NCBI RefSeq assembly: GCF_900206265.1
Contig: NZ_LT907782.1
Coordinates: forward strand, 2,976,001-3,040,000
Length of the DNA stretch: 64,000 nt
Reading direction: 5' to 3'
DNA from: Nitrosomonas ureae
Lineage (GTDB): Bacteria > Pseudomonadota > Gammaproteobacteria > Burkholderiales > Nitrosomonadaceae
In this document: piece after piece, positions 50,245 to 59,282 of the stretch
Position numbering within the stretch: position 1 is the stretch's first letter
Layout of the letters: each line of letters starts with the position of its first letter
Notes under the pieces: model-generated
Told to the model about the DNA's origin: nothing
What the model saw: only the letters and a program-made list of their open reading frames with translations
Databases searched by the model: none
Position numbers and translations under genes: made by a program

Positions 50245-51411
50245 ATGTTTTCCGACCTGTCCGAGCAATTACGCCAGCGTGAACAGCAAGGCTTGCTGCG
50301 GCAGAGAAAAATTCTCGAAAGCCCGCAATCAACCCATGTCACTATGGATGGGCGTGATTATCTGGCTTTCTGCAGCAACGACTACCTGGGGTTGGCCAAT
50401 CACCTGGATTTGATTGAATCAGCCAGTAAAGGCGCACGGCGTTATGGTGTTGGCGCAAGCGCATCTCATTTGATCAACGGCCATTCTTCCGCGCATCATG
50501 TTCTAGAAGAAGCATTGGCGGAATTTACCGGATTTCCGCAGGCATTGCTGTTCTCTACCGGTTACATGGCCAATATCGGGGTTGTCACAGCATTAGTCGG
50601 CCGCGAGGATGCTATTTTCGCCGATAAATTGAACCATGCGTCGCTGAATGACGCGGCTTTGCTATCACGCGCTGAGTTTATCCGCTATCCGCATGGCGAT
50701 CTTGCGCGACTGGAACAGCAATTGTCTTCGAGCAACGCGCGACGCAAATTGGTGATCTCAGACGCAGTATTCAGCATGGAAGGTGATATCGCACCCATTT
50801 CTGAGCTGGTAGCAGTATGCGAAAAACATCAGGCGGTATTATTGTTGGACGATGCGCACGGCTTTGGTGTGTTGGGCAGGCAGGGGCGCGGCAGCTTGTT
50901 TTTGCCGGATTGTACCTCTATCCATTCGCCAAACATCATTTATATGGCGACATTGGGAAAGGCTGCGGGCGTATTCGGAGCCTTTGTCGCAGCGCAAGCG
51001 GAAGTTATCGAAACGTTGATTCAATCCGCACGCAGTTATATTTACACTACGGCAACCCCGCCCTTGTTAGCTCAGGCGCTAATGACCAGCCTGAAATTAA
51101 TTCAACAGGATGAATGGCGGCGGAATGCGTTAACGCAAAATATCGCAAGATTGAGAGAAGCATTGCAATCATTGCCTTGGAAATTATTGCCTTCCAGTAC
51201 CCCGATTCAGCCTTTGCTGATAGGGGAAAGTACTGTGGCAGTGTGCATCAGCCAGCGTTTGCGCGAACGCGGGATTCTGGTGCCAGCCATTCGCCCGCCG
51301 ACGGTTCCGCCGAATACGGCGCGATTGCGTATTTCATTGTCCGCGGCGCATCAACCGCACGATGTCCTGTGCTTGGCGGAAGCATTGCACGAAATCGCAT
51401 TGCAGGCATGA
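50245..51411 (+). CDS. bioF: 8-amino-7-oxononanoate synthase
   Basis: BioF joins pimeloyl-ACP and alanine with PLP. The 388-residue protein shows SNDYLGLANH (44-53), the ASHLINGH motif (73-80), DDAHGFGVLGRQGRG (202-216) and PLP-Lys239 in MATLGKAAG. It overlaps bioH by four bases (ATGA), so translation should be coupled. Confidence 0.96.
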   Translation: MFSDLSEQLRQREQQGLLRQRKILESPQSTHVTMDGRDYLAFCSNDYLGLANHLDLIESASKGARRYGVGASASHLINGHSSAHHVLEEALAEFTGFPQALLFSTGYMANIGVVTALVGREDAIFADKLNHASLNDAALLSRAEFIRYPHGDLARLEQQLSSSNARRKLVISDAVFSMEGDIAPISELVAVCEKHQAVLLLDDAHGFGVLGRQGRGSLFLPDCTSIHSPNIIYMATLGKAAGVFGAFVAAQAEVIETLIQSARSYIYTTATPPLLAQALMTSLKLIQQDEWRRNALTQNIARLREALQSLPWKLLPSSTPIQPLLIGESTVAVCISQRLRERGILVPAIRPPTVPPNTARLRISLSAAHQPHDVLCLAEALHEIALQA

Positions 51412-52178
51412 CGCAGTTGCACATTGAGTCCTTGGGGCATGGCCCCGATCTGGTGTTATTGCACGGCTGGGCGATGCACAGCGGGATCTGGAGCGGGGTT
51501 CAGGATCAGCTGGCGCGACAGTTCCGCTTGCATCTGGTGGATTTGCCGGGGCATGGGCTGAGTCCTATGTCCGAGCCGGGCACATTGGAACATTGGGTCG
51601 GAATTATTACGGAAATTTTGCCCGAGCGTTGCATGCTAGGCGGTTGGTCATTGGGTGGGCAGATCGCGATGGAATTGGCGTTGCGTGAACCGCAACGGGT
51701 GCAGAAACTGATTCTGATTTCCACCACACCGTGTTTTGCTAAAAACGAGGATTGGGAATCAGGCATGGAGCGCAAATTGCTGCAGCTTTTCCTGGAGAAT
51801 CTGAAACTTAATTATGCGACGACCATTAATCGGTTTTTGACCCTGCAAATGAGTGGTGATTGCAGTGCGAGCAAGATTCTGTCGCAATTACGCAAGCATT
51901 TCTTTCAACGTGACGAGCCAAATCCAGCCGCATTGGAAAAAGGATTGAATATCTTGCAGCAAAGCGATTTGCGTGATCGGATCGCCGCAATCCAACAACC
52001 GGTTTTATTATTGCATGGCGAGAATGACGTGATAACCCATCCCGCCGCTGCCGATTGGATGCACCGACAATTGCCGCAATCCCGACGGGTGATGTTTGCG
52101 CACTGCGGGCACGCGCCGTTTTTATCTTATCCTGAACAATTTGTGACTTGCCTCAATGAATTCCGAATACACGCTTGA
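51408..52178 (+). CDS. bioH: Pimeloyl-ACP methyl ester esterase
   Basis: BioH removes the methyl ester that BioC added, releasing pimeloyl-ACP. The start is the ATG overlapping the bioF stop; the same frame stays open far upstream inside bioF, but homology begins at MTQLHIESLGHG. The 256-residue alpha/beta hydrolase has LLHGWAMHSGIW (17-28), nucleophile Ser81 in GGWSLGGQ, an Asp in LLHGENDVI and His in CGHAPF. It overlaps bioC by 23 bases. Confidence 0.95.
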   Translation: MTQLHIESLGHGPDLVLLHGWAMHSGIWSGVQDQLARQFRLHLVDLPGHGLSPMSEPGTLEHWVGIITEILPERCMLGGWSLGGQIAMELALREPQRVQKLILISTTPCFAKNEDWESGMERKLLQLFLENLKLNYATTINRFLTLQMSGDCSASKILSQLRKHFFQRDEPNPAALEKGLNILQQSDLRDRIAAIQQPVLLLHGENDVITHPAAADWMHRQLPQSRRVMFAHCGHAPFLSYPEQFVTCLNEFRIHA

Positions 52179-53037
52179 TAAAAAACAATTGCGCACTGCA
52201 TTCGGGCGTGCCGCCCATAGTTACGATCAGGCAGCAGTGCTGCAACGTGAGATCAGCCACCGCATGCTGTCGCGCCTGGAATACATCAAATACCGGCCCG
52301 ATATTATTCTTGACGCAGGTAGCGGCACCGGCTACGGCAGCCAGCAACTGGCCAAACGTTATCCTAAAAGTCAATTGATTGCACTCGATATTGCCTGGAC
52401 GATGCTGTCTCATGCGCGCCCCAATACGGCTTGGTGGCAACGCATACTGCCGTTGCAGCAGCAACGCGCGGATTATGTGTGCGCCGATATTGAGCAGCTG
52501 CCGATTAAGAATGAGAGTGTCGGCCTAGTGTGGTCGAATCTTGCATTTCAGTGGTGTAACGATCTGGAACACACGTTCGCCGAGATGCATCGCATTCTGC
52601 GCACGGATGGCCTGCTGATGTTCAGCACCTTCGGTCCGGATACGCTGAAAGAGTTGCGCCATGCGTTTGCACGTATCGATGGCTATCAGCACGTCAATCG
52701 GTTTGCCGACATGCATGACATCGGCGATATGCTGGTCAACAACCGCTTCTCCACGCCGGTGATGGACATGGAATACATTACCCTGACGTATGACGACGCG
52801 GTCAGCGTGATGCGTGACCTCAAAGCCATTGGCGCACATAACGTGTTGCAGGGCAGGCAGCAGGGATTGATGGGAAAAAACAAATGGCAACAAGCCATCA
52901 GCGAATACGAAAAACTGCGTCGTGATGGCAAGCTCCCCGCCACTTTTGAAGTGGTGTACGGCCATGCCTGGAAACCATTCGACCCACGCTCGATTCTGAC
53001 GCCGGAAACGCGCCGGCAATTGGGTCTGCCGCCTTGA
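52156..53037 (+). CDS. bioC: Malonyl-ACP O-methyltransferase
   Basis: BioC methylates malonyl-ACP so it can enter fatty-acid synthesis as a biotin precursor. The 293-residue protein has the AdoMet loop ILDAGSGTGYGSQQLAK (about 51-67), the LIALDIAWTML strand, and NLAFQWCNDLEHTFAEMHRI, the family signature. It lies inside the bio operon with overlaps on the bioH side and a one-base gap to bioD. Confidence 0.95.
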   Translation: MNSEYTLDKKQLRTAFGRAAHSYDQAAVLQREISHRMLSRLEYIKYRPDIILDAGSGTGYGSQQLAKRYPKSQLIALDIAWTMLSHARPNTAWWQRILPLQQQRADYVCADIEQLPIKNESVGLVWSNLAFQWCNDLEHTFAEMHRILRTDGLLMFSTFGPDTLKELRHAFARIDGYQHVNRFADMHDIGDMLVNNRFSTPVMDMEYITLTYDDAVSVMRDLKAIGAHNVLQGRQQGLMGKNKWQQAISEYEKLRRDGKLPATFEVVYGHAWKPFDPRSILTPETRRQLGLPP

Positions 53038-53038
53038 A

Positions 53039-53719
53039 ATGAGTCAAGGCTACTTTGTGACCGGCACCGACACCGGTATCGGAAAAACCACCGTCAGTTG
53101 TGCGCTGCTGCACGCATTTGCCGCACAAGGCAAAAAAGTCGTCGGCATGAAACCGATTGCCGCAGGCAGTGAGAATGGAAAATGGCTGGATGTCGAACAT
53201 TTACTCGCTGCCAGTAACATAAGCGTTACACGTCAGCAAATCAATCCGTATGCATTCGATCCACCCATTTCTCCGCATCTCGCTGCGCAACAGGCGGATA
53301 TGGAAATTGATCTGACGGTTATCCATCACGCTTACCAGGAACTGAGCAGCAAAGCGGATATTGTCGTCGTCGAAGGTGCGGGCGGGTTTCTGGTGCCAGT
53401 CAATCAACAGCAGACCGGCGCGGATTTAGCGAAGCTGTTGAATCTGTCGGTGATCCTTGTGGTCGGCATGCGTTTGGGTTGTTTGAGCCATGCGCTGTTG
53501 ACAGCGCAGGCTATGCGGGCTGCCGGTTTGACCTTGGCGGGGTGGGTGGCGAATTGTATCGATCCTCAGATGCTGGTTTTGAAAAAAAATATTGCGACAT
53601 TGGAACAGCGGTTGGATTGTTCGTTGATGGGTGTATTGCCATTTGACAAAAGAATAGATGCTCAAGAAAGTGTTAAATACTTGGATGTTACAAAATTGAA
53701 TTGTTATTCGATAGGATAG
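53039..53719 (+). CDS. bioD: Dethiobiotin synthetase
   Basis: BioD closes the ureido ring of dethiobiotin with ATP and CO2. The 226-residue P-loop enzyme has GTDTGIGKTTVSCALL (8-23), MKPIAAGSE, and VVEGAGGFLVPV. It ends the operon; bioA, needed between bioF and bioD steps, is not in the window. No clear terminator follows, though an imperfect ATTGGATAA/TTGTCCAAT inverted repeat lies in the 150 bases after it. Confidence 0.96.
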   Translation: MSQGYFVTGTDTGIGKTTVSCALLHAFAAQGKKVVGMKPIAAGSENGKWLDVEHLLAASNISVTRQQINPYAFDPPISPHLAAQQADMEIDLTVIHHAYQELSSKADIVVVEGAGGFLVPVNQQQTGADLAKLLNLSVILVVGMRLGCLSHALLTAQAMRAAGLTLAGWVANCIDPQMLVLKKNIATLEQRLDCSLMGVLPFDKRIDAQESVKYLDVTKLNCYSIG

Positions 53720-53869
53720 TGATGTGTGAATTGGATAATTTACGGCAAGAGCGAGTGTTGTCCAATGTCGAAATAGAACGACAAATTCGCATATGATATT
53801 CATAGATTAAGTTTCTAAAATTTTTTAGTATGAATCGAAAAACCTAATATTATTTAGCTGATTATTCTG

Positions 53870-54424
53870 ATGTCTCTACTTTCTGAATCACTGGTTGAGG
53901 AGTGGCTCAATCGAGCCGGATATTTCACGATTCGTGGTGTACGTTATGGGGTAAATGAAATAGATTTGCTTGCTGTGCGCCATACGGCACAAGGTATTGA
54001 AGCAAGGCATATTGAGGTCCAGATAAGCATCAATCCAATATCTTATATTTCACCACTTACCAAAGAACAATCTAAAACTCTTGGCAAGAACAGAACATCC
54101 TCTTGGACTAGGCCTTCTAATATTCTTGAAGAGTCGATATCAGCTTGGTTGGATAAGAAATTTTACTCACGCAGCAAGGAAGCCGCACGGGAAAAAGCAT
54201 GGCCCGGTCTTAAGTGGTCGCTGGAGTTTGTACATGGTGAAGTTAGACATCAGGCTGAGCTTGAGGCTATTCGCGCGAATGGAATAAATACTATTTCATT
54301 TTTTACAATACTTTCTTCTCTCTGCCATGATCCGGCCTTTGCGTACAAAGGAGGTGCAGGTACAGACATTGCTGAAATGTTATCCTATTATGTCTGGCAT
54401 AAAGAGAGTTGTGGTTCCGATTGA
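53870..54424 (+). CDS. PD-(D/E)XK nuclease-like protein
   Basis: I do not recognise a named family. The 184-residue protein has a pattern of a PD-(D/E)XK core: Glu11 in a helix, then VNEIDLLAV with Asp32, then ARHIEVQIS with Glu49 and Gln51. This matches the EID...VEVK signature of YraN/UPF0102 and Mrr-like nucleases except that the usual Lys is Gln. The rest (KTLGKNRTSSWTRPSNILEE and a conserved-looking GLKWSLEFVHGEVRH) is unfamiliar. It stands alone 150 bases after bioD, with no methylase or partner near. It could be an active ExQ-type or a dead nuclease. Confidence 0.55.
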   Translation: MSLLSESLVEEWLNRAGYFTIRGVRYGVNEIDLLAVRHTAQGIEARHIEVQISINPISYISPLTKEQSKTLGKNRTSSWTRPSNILEESISAWLDKKFYSRSKEAAREKAWPGLKWSLEFVHGEVRHQAELEAIRANGINTISFFTILSSLCHDPAFAYKGGAGTDIAEMLSYYVWHKESCGSD

Positions 54425-54490
54425 AAGAGTACTCAGTATGCTATATAACATTTCGATTAATAATCTTATCAATGTCTGATTATAAACCCA

Positions 54491-54787
54491 ATGCCCCAAA
54501 ACAACCTGCAAAATTGGTCACAACAAATCACCGAATCCAGCAATTCATTGGATCTCGAACCCGGCGTGTTCACTTGGAATGATCCGCGTAAAATCGCGTT
54601 GTCTTTGAAACATTCCGCTGACAGCAGTCAGCGGCGTAAGGTTGGATCATTTGCATCGGCGATGGCGATGCTTAATTTCTATATCAATCGGGCGGGAAAG
54701 CATTTGTCCGTACAGCAAAGGGAAGTTTTGGAGAAGACTAAGCATGAGTTGCGGGAATTGTATGGAAAATTACCCGTCAAGATGTGA
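54491..54787 (+). CDS. DUF3175 family protein
   Basis: A 98-residue protein matching the DUF3175 pattern: NWSQQITESSNSLDLEPGVF at 7-26 (split), DPRKIALSLKHSA, and SAMAMLNFYINRAGKHLS, followed by a lysine/glutamate-rich helix. The function is unknown. These proteins are small, soluble and widespread in bacteria, often near stress genes. It lies 67 bases after the nuclease-like gene. Confidence 0.8.
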   Translation: MPQNNLQNWSQQITESSNSLDLEPGVFTWNDPRKIALSLKHSADSSQRRKVGSFASAMAMLNFYINRAGKHLSVQQREVLEKTKHELRELYGKLPVKM

Positions 54788-54830
54788 TGTTTTTTTATAA
54801 TCTGTTTCTTCGTAATATATTATTAGCTTC

Positions 54831-55469
54831 ATGAGTTATATCGATTTAAGCGACCATCAGTTCACTCCAAACGGTTATTGGAATCGATCGTTGGAAAACT
54901 CGAATCCACCGATAGCCCGGGAGCTTGCGCTGTTCGATCAGAACGGCTATGACCTGACCGATTTGGAACAACGCTATGCTGAGGTCAATTGCGCGCTTGC
55001 GAAAGCACACCGCGAGCATCGGCGTGCTTTAAAGTCACCTTGGTTCACGCAACCGGAACGGGTGGAAGGTGCCGTGTTGAATCACAGCTTGTTGTTTGAA
55101 CGCAAAGGGTACAGCGGTGAAGCCTTGGAACAATTGAAGCAATGGGCGCAAGCGAACCCGCTGGTGTATAAAATTATCCGGATGCGCCCCAAGTGGGGGT
55201 TGGACTTCAGCATGGACTACGTGGATCGCGCTGGCAATGTATTTGAAGTGTTGCACTGGGAATATGATGGTTTTGACTTTGAGGAAGTGGAAACACGCAA
55301 ACAGCAGTTGGAGCCCAAGCTTGCCGCTATCGATTGGGACGATGCTGCTGCCAGTATTCTGAAATTGAAAGATCAATGGCATCATCTGGATTTTTTTGCG
55401 CAAAGCGATTGGAGGTGCAATTACTTTGGTATTGCCAAAGAGCGCTTCAAGATGGTGATTTGGGAGTAA
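54831..55469 (+). CDS. Conserved-looking hypothetical protein, 212 residues
   Basis: No family is recognised. The protein is soluble, acidic and rich in Trp and Tyr, with segments LSDHQFTPNGYWNRSLENS, RMRPKWGLDFSMDYVDRAG and EVLHWEYDGFDFEEV that look structured. Its codon use resembles the neighbouring genes, and the frame is clean, so it is very probably real. It starts 44 bases after the DUF3175 gene on the same strand and may share its transcript. Confidence 0.7.
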   Translation: MSYIDLSDHQFTPNGYWNRSLENSNPPIARELALFDQNGYDLTDLEQRYAEVNCALAKAHREHRRALKSPWFTQPERVEGAVLNHSLLFERKGYSGEALEQLKQWAQANPLVYKIIRMRPKWGLDFSMDYVDRAGNVFEVLHWEYDGFDFEEVETRKQQLEPKLAAIDWDDAAASILKLKDQWHHLDFFAQSDWRCNYFGIAKERFKMVIWE

Positions 55470-55567
55470 AAGAGCCCTTGATCAATGAATTCTCGGGCAC
55501 TTCGGATTCAATCGTGTCAGCGATTACTTTTCAAGATGATTTGCGTAGGTAATTAATCAGCATTTCC

Positions 55568-56323
55568 TTAAGCCACCATATCGACCTTGCCTGTTTTCAG
55601 GTTGTAAACACCACCGACTACAAGAAGCTTTTTCTCCGCTACCAATCGACTGAGAATGGGGGTTTGCTTTTTCAATTCCTTCACATTTTGTATGACGTTC
55701 ATTCTGACGACATCATCGATGCGGTTTTTCGATTGCTTGTCAATCGCTCTTACCGCCGGTGCTAAGGCACTGGCGATCGATTGAATATGCCCTGGAAATT
55801 GCGTGCTGTTATCTGAGGCGTCAATTGCAGCTTTGATCGCACCGCAGCTTTCATGACCCAATACCATGATCAGTGGAGTATGCAAAACAGCCGCTGCATA
55901 TTCGAGTGTAGCAACAAAATCTGTTGTTAAATAATTTCCGGCAACCCGGGCGACAAACAAATCCCCCCGTTGCTCGTCAAAGCAGAATTCAGGGCTCACT
56001 CTTGAATCAGCGCAGCTTAATATACTGGCATAAGGATTCTGTCCTTTGACCAAAGCTGCGCGCTCATCTTTAAAATTCAATGGTGTGGAGAGGCCGGCAA
56101 CATAACGATCATTACCCGCCATCAATCTTTCCAGGGCTGCTTCCGGTGTGAGTACATTTTCCGGTTGAGGTGGCGTCTTAATAACGCCTGATGTGGCTAT
56201 GACCTGATGAGTTGCGGTGATTCCCAGTCCCAGCGCGGATGCCATGGTGAGCTTTAGAAATGAACGCCGTTGCTGATTTTGCTGCGGATTACTGTTTTCC
56301 GATGGGTTGGATAGTTTGCACAC
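55568..56323 (-). CDS. Beta-class carbonic anhydrase with Tat signal
   Basis: The enzyme interconverts CO2 and bicarbonate. Zinc ligands are Cys104 in SCADSRVSPE, with Asp106 of the Asp-Arg dyad, His157 and Cys160 in LGHESCGA. Before it, residues 19-44 carry a twin-arginine signal, QRRSFLKLTMASALGLG, so the mature protein should be exported folded to the periplasm, unlike cytoplasmic or carboxysomal forms. That would suit inorganic-carbon handling by an autotroph. It is divergent from the glycosyltransferase; its upstream 190 bases hold no gene. Confidence 0.9.
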   Translation of the reverse strand: MCKLSNPSENSNPQQNQQRRSFLKLTMASALGLGITATHQVIATSGVIKTPPQPENVLTPEAALERLMAGNDRYVAGLSTPLNFKDERAALVKGQNPYASILSCADSRVSPEFCFDEQRGDLFVARVAGNYLTTDFVATLEYAAAVLHTPLIMVLGHESCGAIKAAIDASDNSTQFPGHIQSIASALAPAVRAIDKQSKNRIDDVVRMNVIQNVKELKKQTPILSRLVAEKKLLVVGGVYNLKTGKVDMVA

Positions 56324-56513
56324 TTTTTGTTCTTTTCCTTAAAATAATAAATGTATGGATTGCTTCTATTGTATAAGAACATACAACGCTTGCGAATAAA
56401 TGAAGCGAGAATAAGCATGCGGTGCTTTGAGAGAAATGTGTTTCCGTTTTTCTTCAGCATTGTGTCATGGGGGATACAGCCTTATTATCCCTCTTTAAAT
56501 CCGGAAAGAAATT

Positions 56514-57752
56514 ATGCGCTTGACTGTCGTCACATACGGAACCGAAGGGGATTCTCGCTCACTGGTCGGATTATGTCGTGGTTTGCTGGATGCAGGCCAT
56601 GAAGTTCAGTTTTTGGCTGACCGATCCGCATTGGCGGCTGCGCAAGCGCAGGGAATTTCCTTCCATGCGTTGAGTGGCGATATGAAGGCAACGGTCGATC
56701 CCGAGGGAGCATTGTCGAAACTGATGCAGAAGGGCGGCGACGTTACGCAATTGGCCAAGGCAGTTGCACGTATTGCGGATGAGAATACGGTTGAATGGAT
56801 GCGGGAAATTATCGCTCAAGCCCAATCTTCGGATGCGATCCTGTTTTCAGGCATTGCGAGTTATGTCGGGTTATCGGTAGCGGAATATTTGCATATCCCT
56901 GCTATTGGACTGGGTCTCTGGCCGATGTCACCGACCCGCGCATTTCCATCTCCGTTGCTGCCACCCTGGCAGATGCCTGGTTGGTTGAATCTGTTGAGTC
57001 ATCATGCGATTAATGCGCTCATGTGGTGGTCATTCCGCAAACGAATAAATGAGGCGCGACGCGAGGTGTGCGGACAAATGCCGCGTCAGCAGATGTGGCG
57101 TGATTATCTGGTACTTTATGGCGTTTCTCGCTACCTTATACAGCAGCCAGTCGACTGGCCCGAGATGTGGAAAATATGCGGTGCATGGTTTGTCGATTCC
57201 GGAGCCTGGGAACCGCCAGCAGCTTTGGCTGAGTTTTTGAATGCCGGCGAGGCGCCTATTTATGTCGGCTTCGGCAGCATGGGTGGATTCGATCGGGAAA
57301 AACTTCTCACTGCGATTGTGCAAGCGATAGACGGAAGACGTGCATTGTTTTATCCGGGATGGAGCGGTATTAATCCTGTAGAGCTGCCGGGAAATTTTCA
57401 TGTGGTTGGTGATACGCCGCATCATTGGCTGTTTCCTAGAGCCTCGATGGTGATTCATCATGGCGGTGCGGGTACATCGCATACCGCATCCCGTGCCGGA
57501 GTACCGTCAGTCGTTATCCCATTTACCGGAGATCAATTCTTTTGGGCTGATAAATTGGCTTCAGCCGGGATTGCACCAAAGTACGCGCACCATACCCAGA
57601 TTAATGCGCAGAAACTTTCCAGTATGATCGACTTTGCGGCCAAACCCGACGTAGCCGGGCGCGCGAAAGTGCTGGGGACAGCGATGGCGCAGGAAGAGGG
57701 TGTTGCATGCGCAGTACGGTACATTGAAAGACACATGACCAAAGGGGTTTGA
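56514..57752 (+). CDS. GT-B glycosyltransferase, UGT/GT28-like
   Basis: A 412-residue soluble glycosyltransferase of the sterol-glucosyltransferase/MurG-like fold. The N domain starts MRLTVVTYGTEGDSRSLVGL and the C domain has the nucleotide-sugar signature HHGGAGTSHTASRAGVPSV near residue 310 and PFTGDQFFWADKLA. Comparable bacterial enzymes glycosylate lipids, carotenoids or sterol-like compounds; the acceptor here is unknown. The next gene's ribosome-binding site lies in the short gap after it. Confidence 0.88.
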   Translation: MRLTVVTYGTEGDSRSLVGLCRGLLDAGHEVQFLADRSALAAAQAQGISFHALSGDMKATVDPEGALSKLMQKGGDVTQLAKAVARIADENTVEWMREIIAQAQSSDAILFSGIASYVGLSVAEYLHIPAIGLGLWPMSPTRAFPSPLLPPWQMPGWLNLLSHHAINALMWWSFRKRINEARREVCGQMPRQQMWRDYLVLYGVSRYLIQQPVDWPEMWKICGAWFVDSGAWEPPAALAEFLNAGEAPIYVGFGSMGGFDREKLLTAIVQAIDGRRALFYPGWSGINPVELPGNFHVVGDTPHHWLFPRASMVIHHGGAGTSHTASRAGVPSVVIPFTGDQFFWADKLASAGIAPKYAHHTQINAQKLSSMIDFAAKPDVAGRAKVLGTAMAQEEGVACAVRYIERHMTKGV

Positions 57753-57796
57753 TTTCCACGGGCTTCGCAATAGATCATGATTTACAGGAGAAAATA

Positions 57797-58480
57797 ATGA
57801 TGCGTAAAAAGATTCTTGTTGTTCTTACCAGCGTTGAGAAATATCCCAATTTGAAACGGGCTACGGGTTTGTGGCTTGCTGAGGCTGTTCATTTTGTCAA
57901 AAAAGTAGAAGAAGCGGGTTATGAAGTGGATTATGTCAGCCCGGCAGGGGGGTATACGCCGATTGATCCGCATAGCCTTGCGATGGCGGATGATACGGAT
58001 TGGGATTGGTATCACGATAAAGCGTTCATGAACCGCCTCGGTGCAACACTGAAACCAATCGACATCAACCCGAATGATTATATTGCAATTTATTTTTCCG
58101 GGGGGCATGGTGTTATCTGGGATTTTCCGGACAATGAAGCATTGCAATCGATCAGTCGCAAAATTTATGAGAATGGGGGTTATGTGTCATCGGTTTGCCA
58201 TGGTGCAGCGGGTTTGTTGAATATCAAACTTTCTGATGGCAGCTTGCTCGTGAAAGGGAAGAAAGTCACCGGTTTTTCAAACGAAGAGGAAAAGCTTGCC
58301 GAACTGGATCAATATGTGCCCTTTCTGACCGAAACGGAATTGATCAAGCGCGGCGCGGTTTATCAGAAAGCGACTGAGCCCTGGGCGGTGTTTGCGGTGC
58401 AGGATGAAAGACTGATTAGCGGGCAGAATCCGGCTTCTGGTGCTGCTGTAGCCGAGTTGTTGATAAAGACTTTGGAGTGA
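57797..58480 (+). CDS. DJ-1/PfpI family protein (class I amidotransferase-like)
   Basis: The start follows a clear AGGAG at 57786-57790; the frame is open further upstream, but that part has no support, and the second ATG directly adjoins. The 227-residue protein has Glu29, a nucleophile elbow with Cys134-His135 in SSVCHGAAGL, and a Hsp31-like length. DJ-1/Hsp31 relatives act on methylglyoxal (glyoxalase III) or as stress chaperones. It follows the glycosyltransferase by 44 bases. Confidence 0.9.
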   Translation: MMRKKILVVLTSVEKYPNLKRATGLWLAEAVHFVKKVEEAGYEVDYVSPAGGYTPIDPHSLAMADDTDWDWYHDKAFMNRLGATLKPIDINPNDYIAIYFSGGHGVIWDFPDNEALQSISRKIYENGGYVSSVCHGAAGLLNIKLSDGSLLVKGKKVTGFSNEEEKLAELDQYVPFLTETELIKRGAVYQKATEPWAVFAVQDERLISGQNPASGAAVAELLIKTLE

Positions 58481-58574
58481 AGAGATGATTGATAGGACAT
58501 TTTGTTTTTCCAATCAGATCATCTTGCAGCCTACCCACGAGCTTTTGATGTTCGGCAAAAAGTATTAAACAATC

Positions 58575-59174
58575 ATGTATTACAAACCGGTTTTTAGCAT
58601 CATCGCCATTGCGCTCACATTGATAGCTTTTATTCCCTATATCCGTGCGATTCTGAATGATACGGTCAAGCCGCATGTGTTTTCCTGGATTATTTGGGGT
58701 GCAACGACGTTGCTGATTTTTCTGGCGCAGCTTGAGGATAAGGGTGGCGCAGGCACATGGCCGATTGGTGTTTCAGCGGGTATTACAATATTCATTGCTT
58801 ATCTGGCTTATTTGAAACGTGCAGACGTAAGCATTACCCGAACGGATTGGTTATTTTTTATTTCAGCGCTGTCTGCGTTGCCATTGTGGTATTTGACATC
58901 CGATCCGTTATGGGCGGTCGTGTTGCTGACAGCGATCGATGTCGTCGGATTCGGGCCTACCGTCAGAAAAGTCTATCATTTTCCTTATTCGGAATCATTG
59001 CTGTTTTTTGCCCTATTCACGGTGCGTAATACACTGGTGATGCTGGCACTGGAAAATCTTTCGGTTACAACGCTATTATTCCCTGCCGTCATGGCGGCGG
59101 TGTGTGTTTTTTTGATCGCTTTAATTTCGTATCGCAGGCGGGTTCTTGCAACGCTCAAAATAGAATCGGTTTGA
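58575..59174 (+). CDS. Polytopic membrane protein, unrecognised
   Basis: The 199-residue protein is mostly hydrophobic with about six membrane helices (roughly 7-27, 37-53, 63-82, 92-110, 112-128, 140-185). The IPYIRAIL...KPHVFSWIIWG segment faintly resembles the PQ-loop/SemiSWEET pattern, with a possible second copy near VGFGPTVRKVYHFP. That would suggest a small-molecule transporter, but the match is weak. It stands between the DJ-1 gene and the nuclease-like gene on the same strand. Confidence 0.75.
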   Translation: MYYKPVFSIIAIALTLIAFIPYIRAILNDTVKPHVFSWIIWGATTLLIFLAQLEDKGGAGTWPIGVSAGITIFIAYLAYLKRADVSITRTDWLFFISALSALPLWYLTSDPLWAVVLLTAIDVVGFGPTVRKVYHFPYSESLLFFALFTVRNTLVMLALENLSVTTLLFPAVMAAVCVFLIALISYRRRVLATLKIESV

Positions 59175-59282
59175 TACGGAAGCGATTCAAGATACTCTAT
59201 TGCCGTGCTATGATGGAATGCAAGCCCGTTGAGGGGAAACGGTTTCCGTTATCCAATTCCGCTTATCTGCAGGGAGGTGATC

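Noticed and set aside
51114..51407. A long in-frame upstream extension of bioH within bioF
   Set aside because: The frame is open by chance inside bioF; BioH homology starts at the ATG overlapping the bioF stop.
57749..57796. DJ-1-type gene starting 16 codons upstream
   Set aside because: This part overlaps the glycosyltransferase stop and lacks a ribosome-binding site, while AGGAG precedes the chosen ATG.
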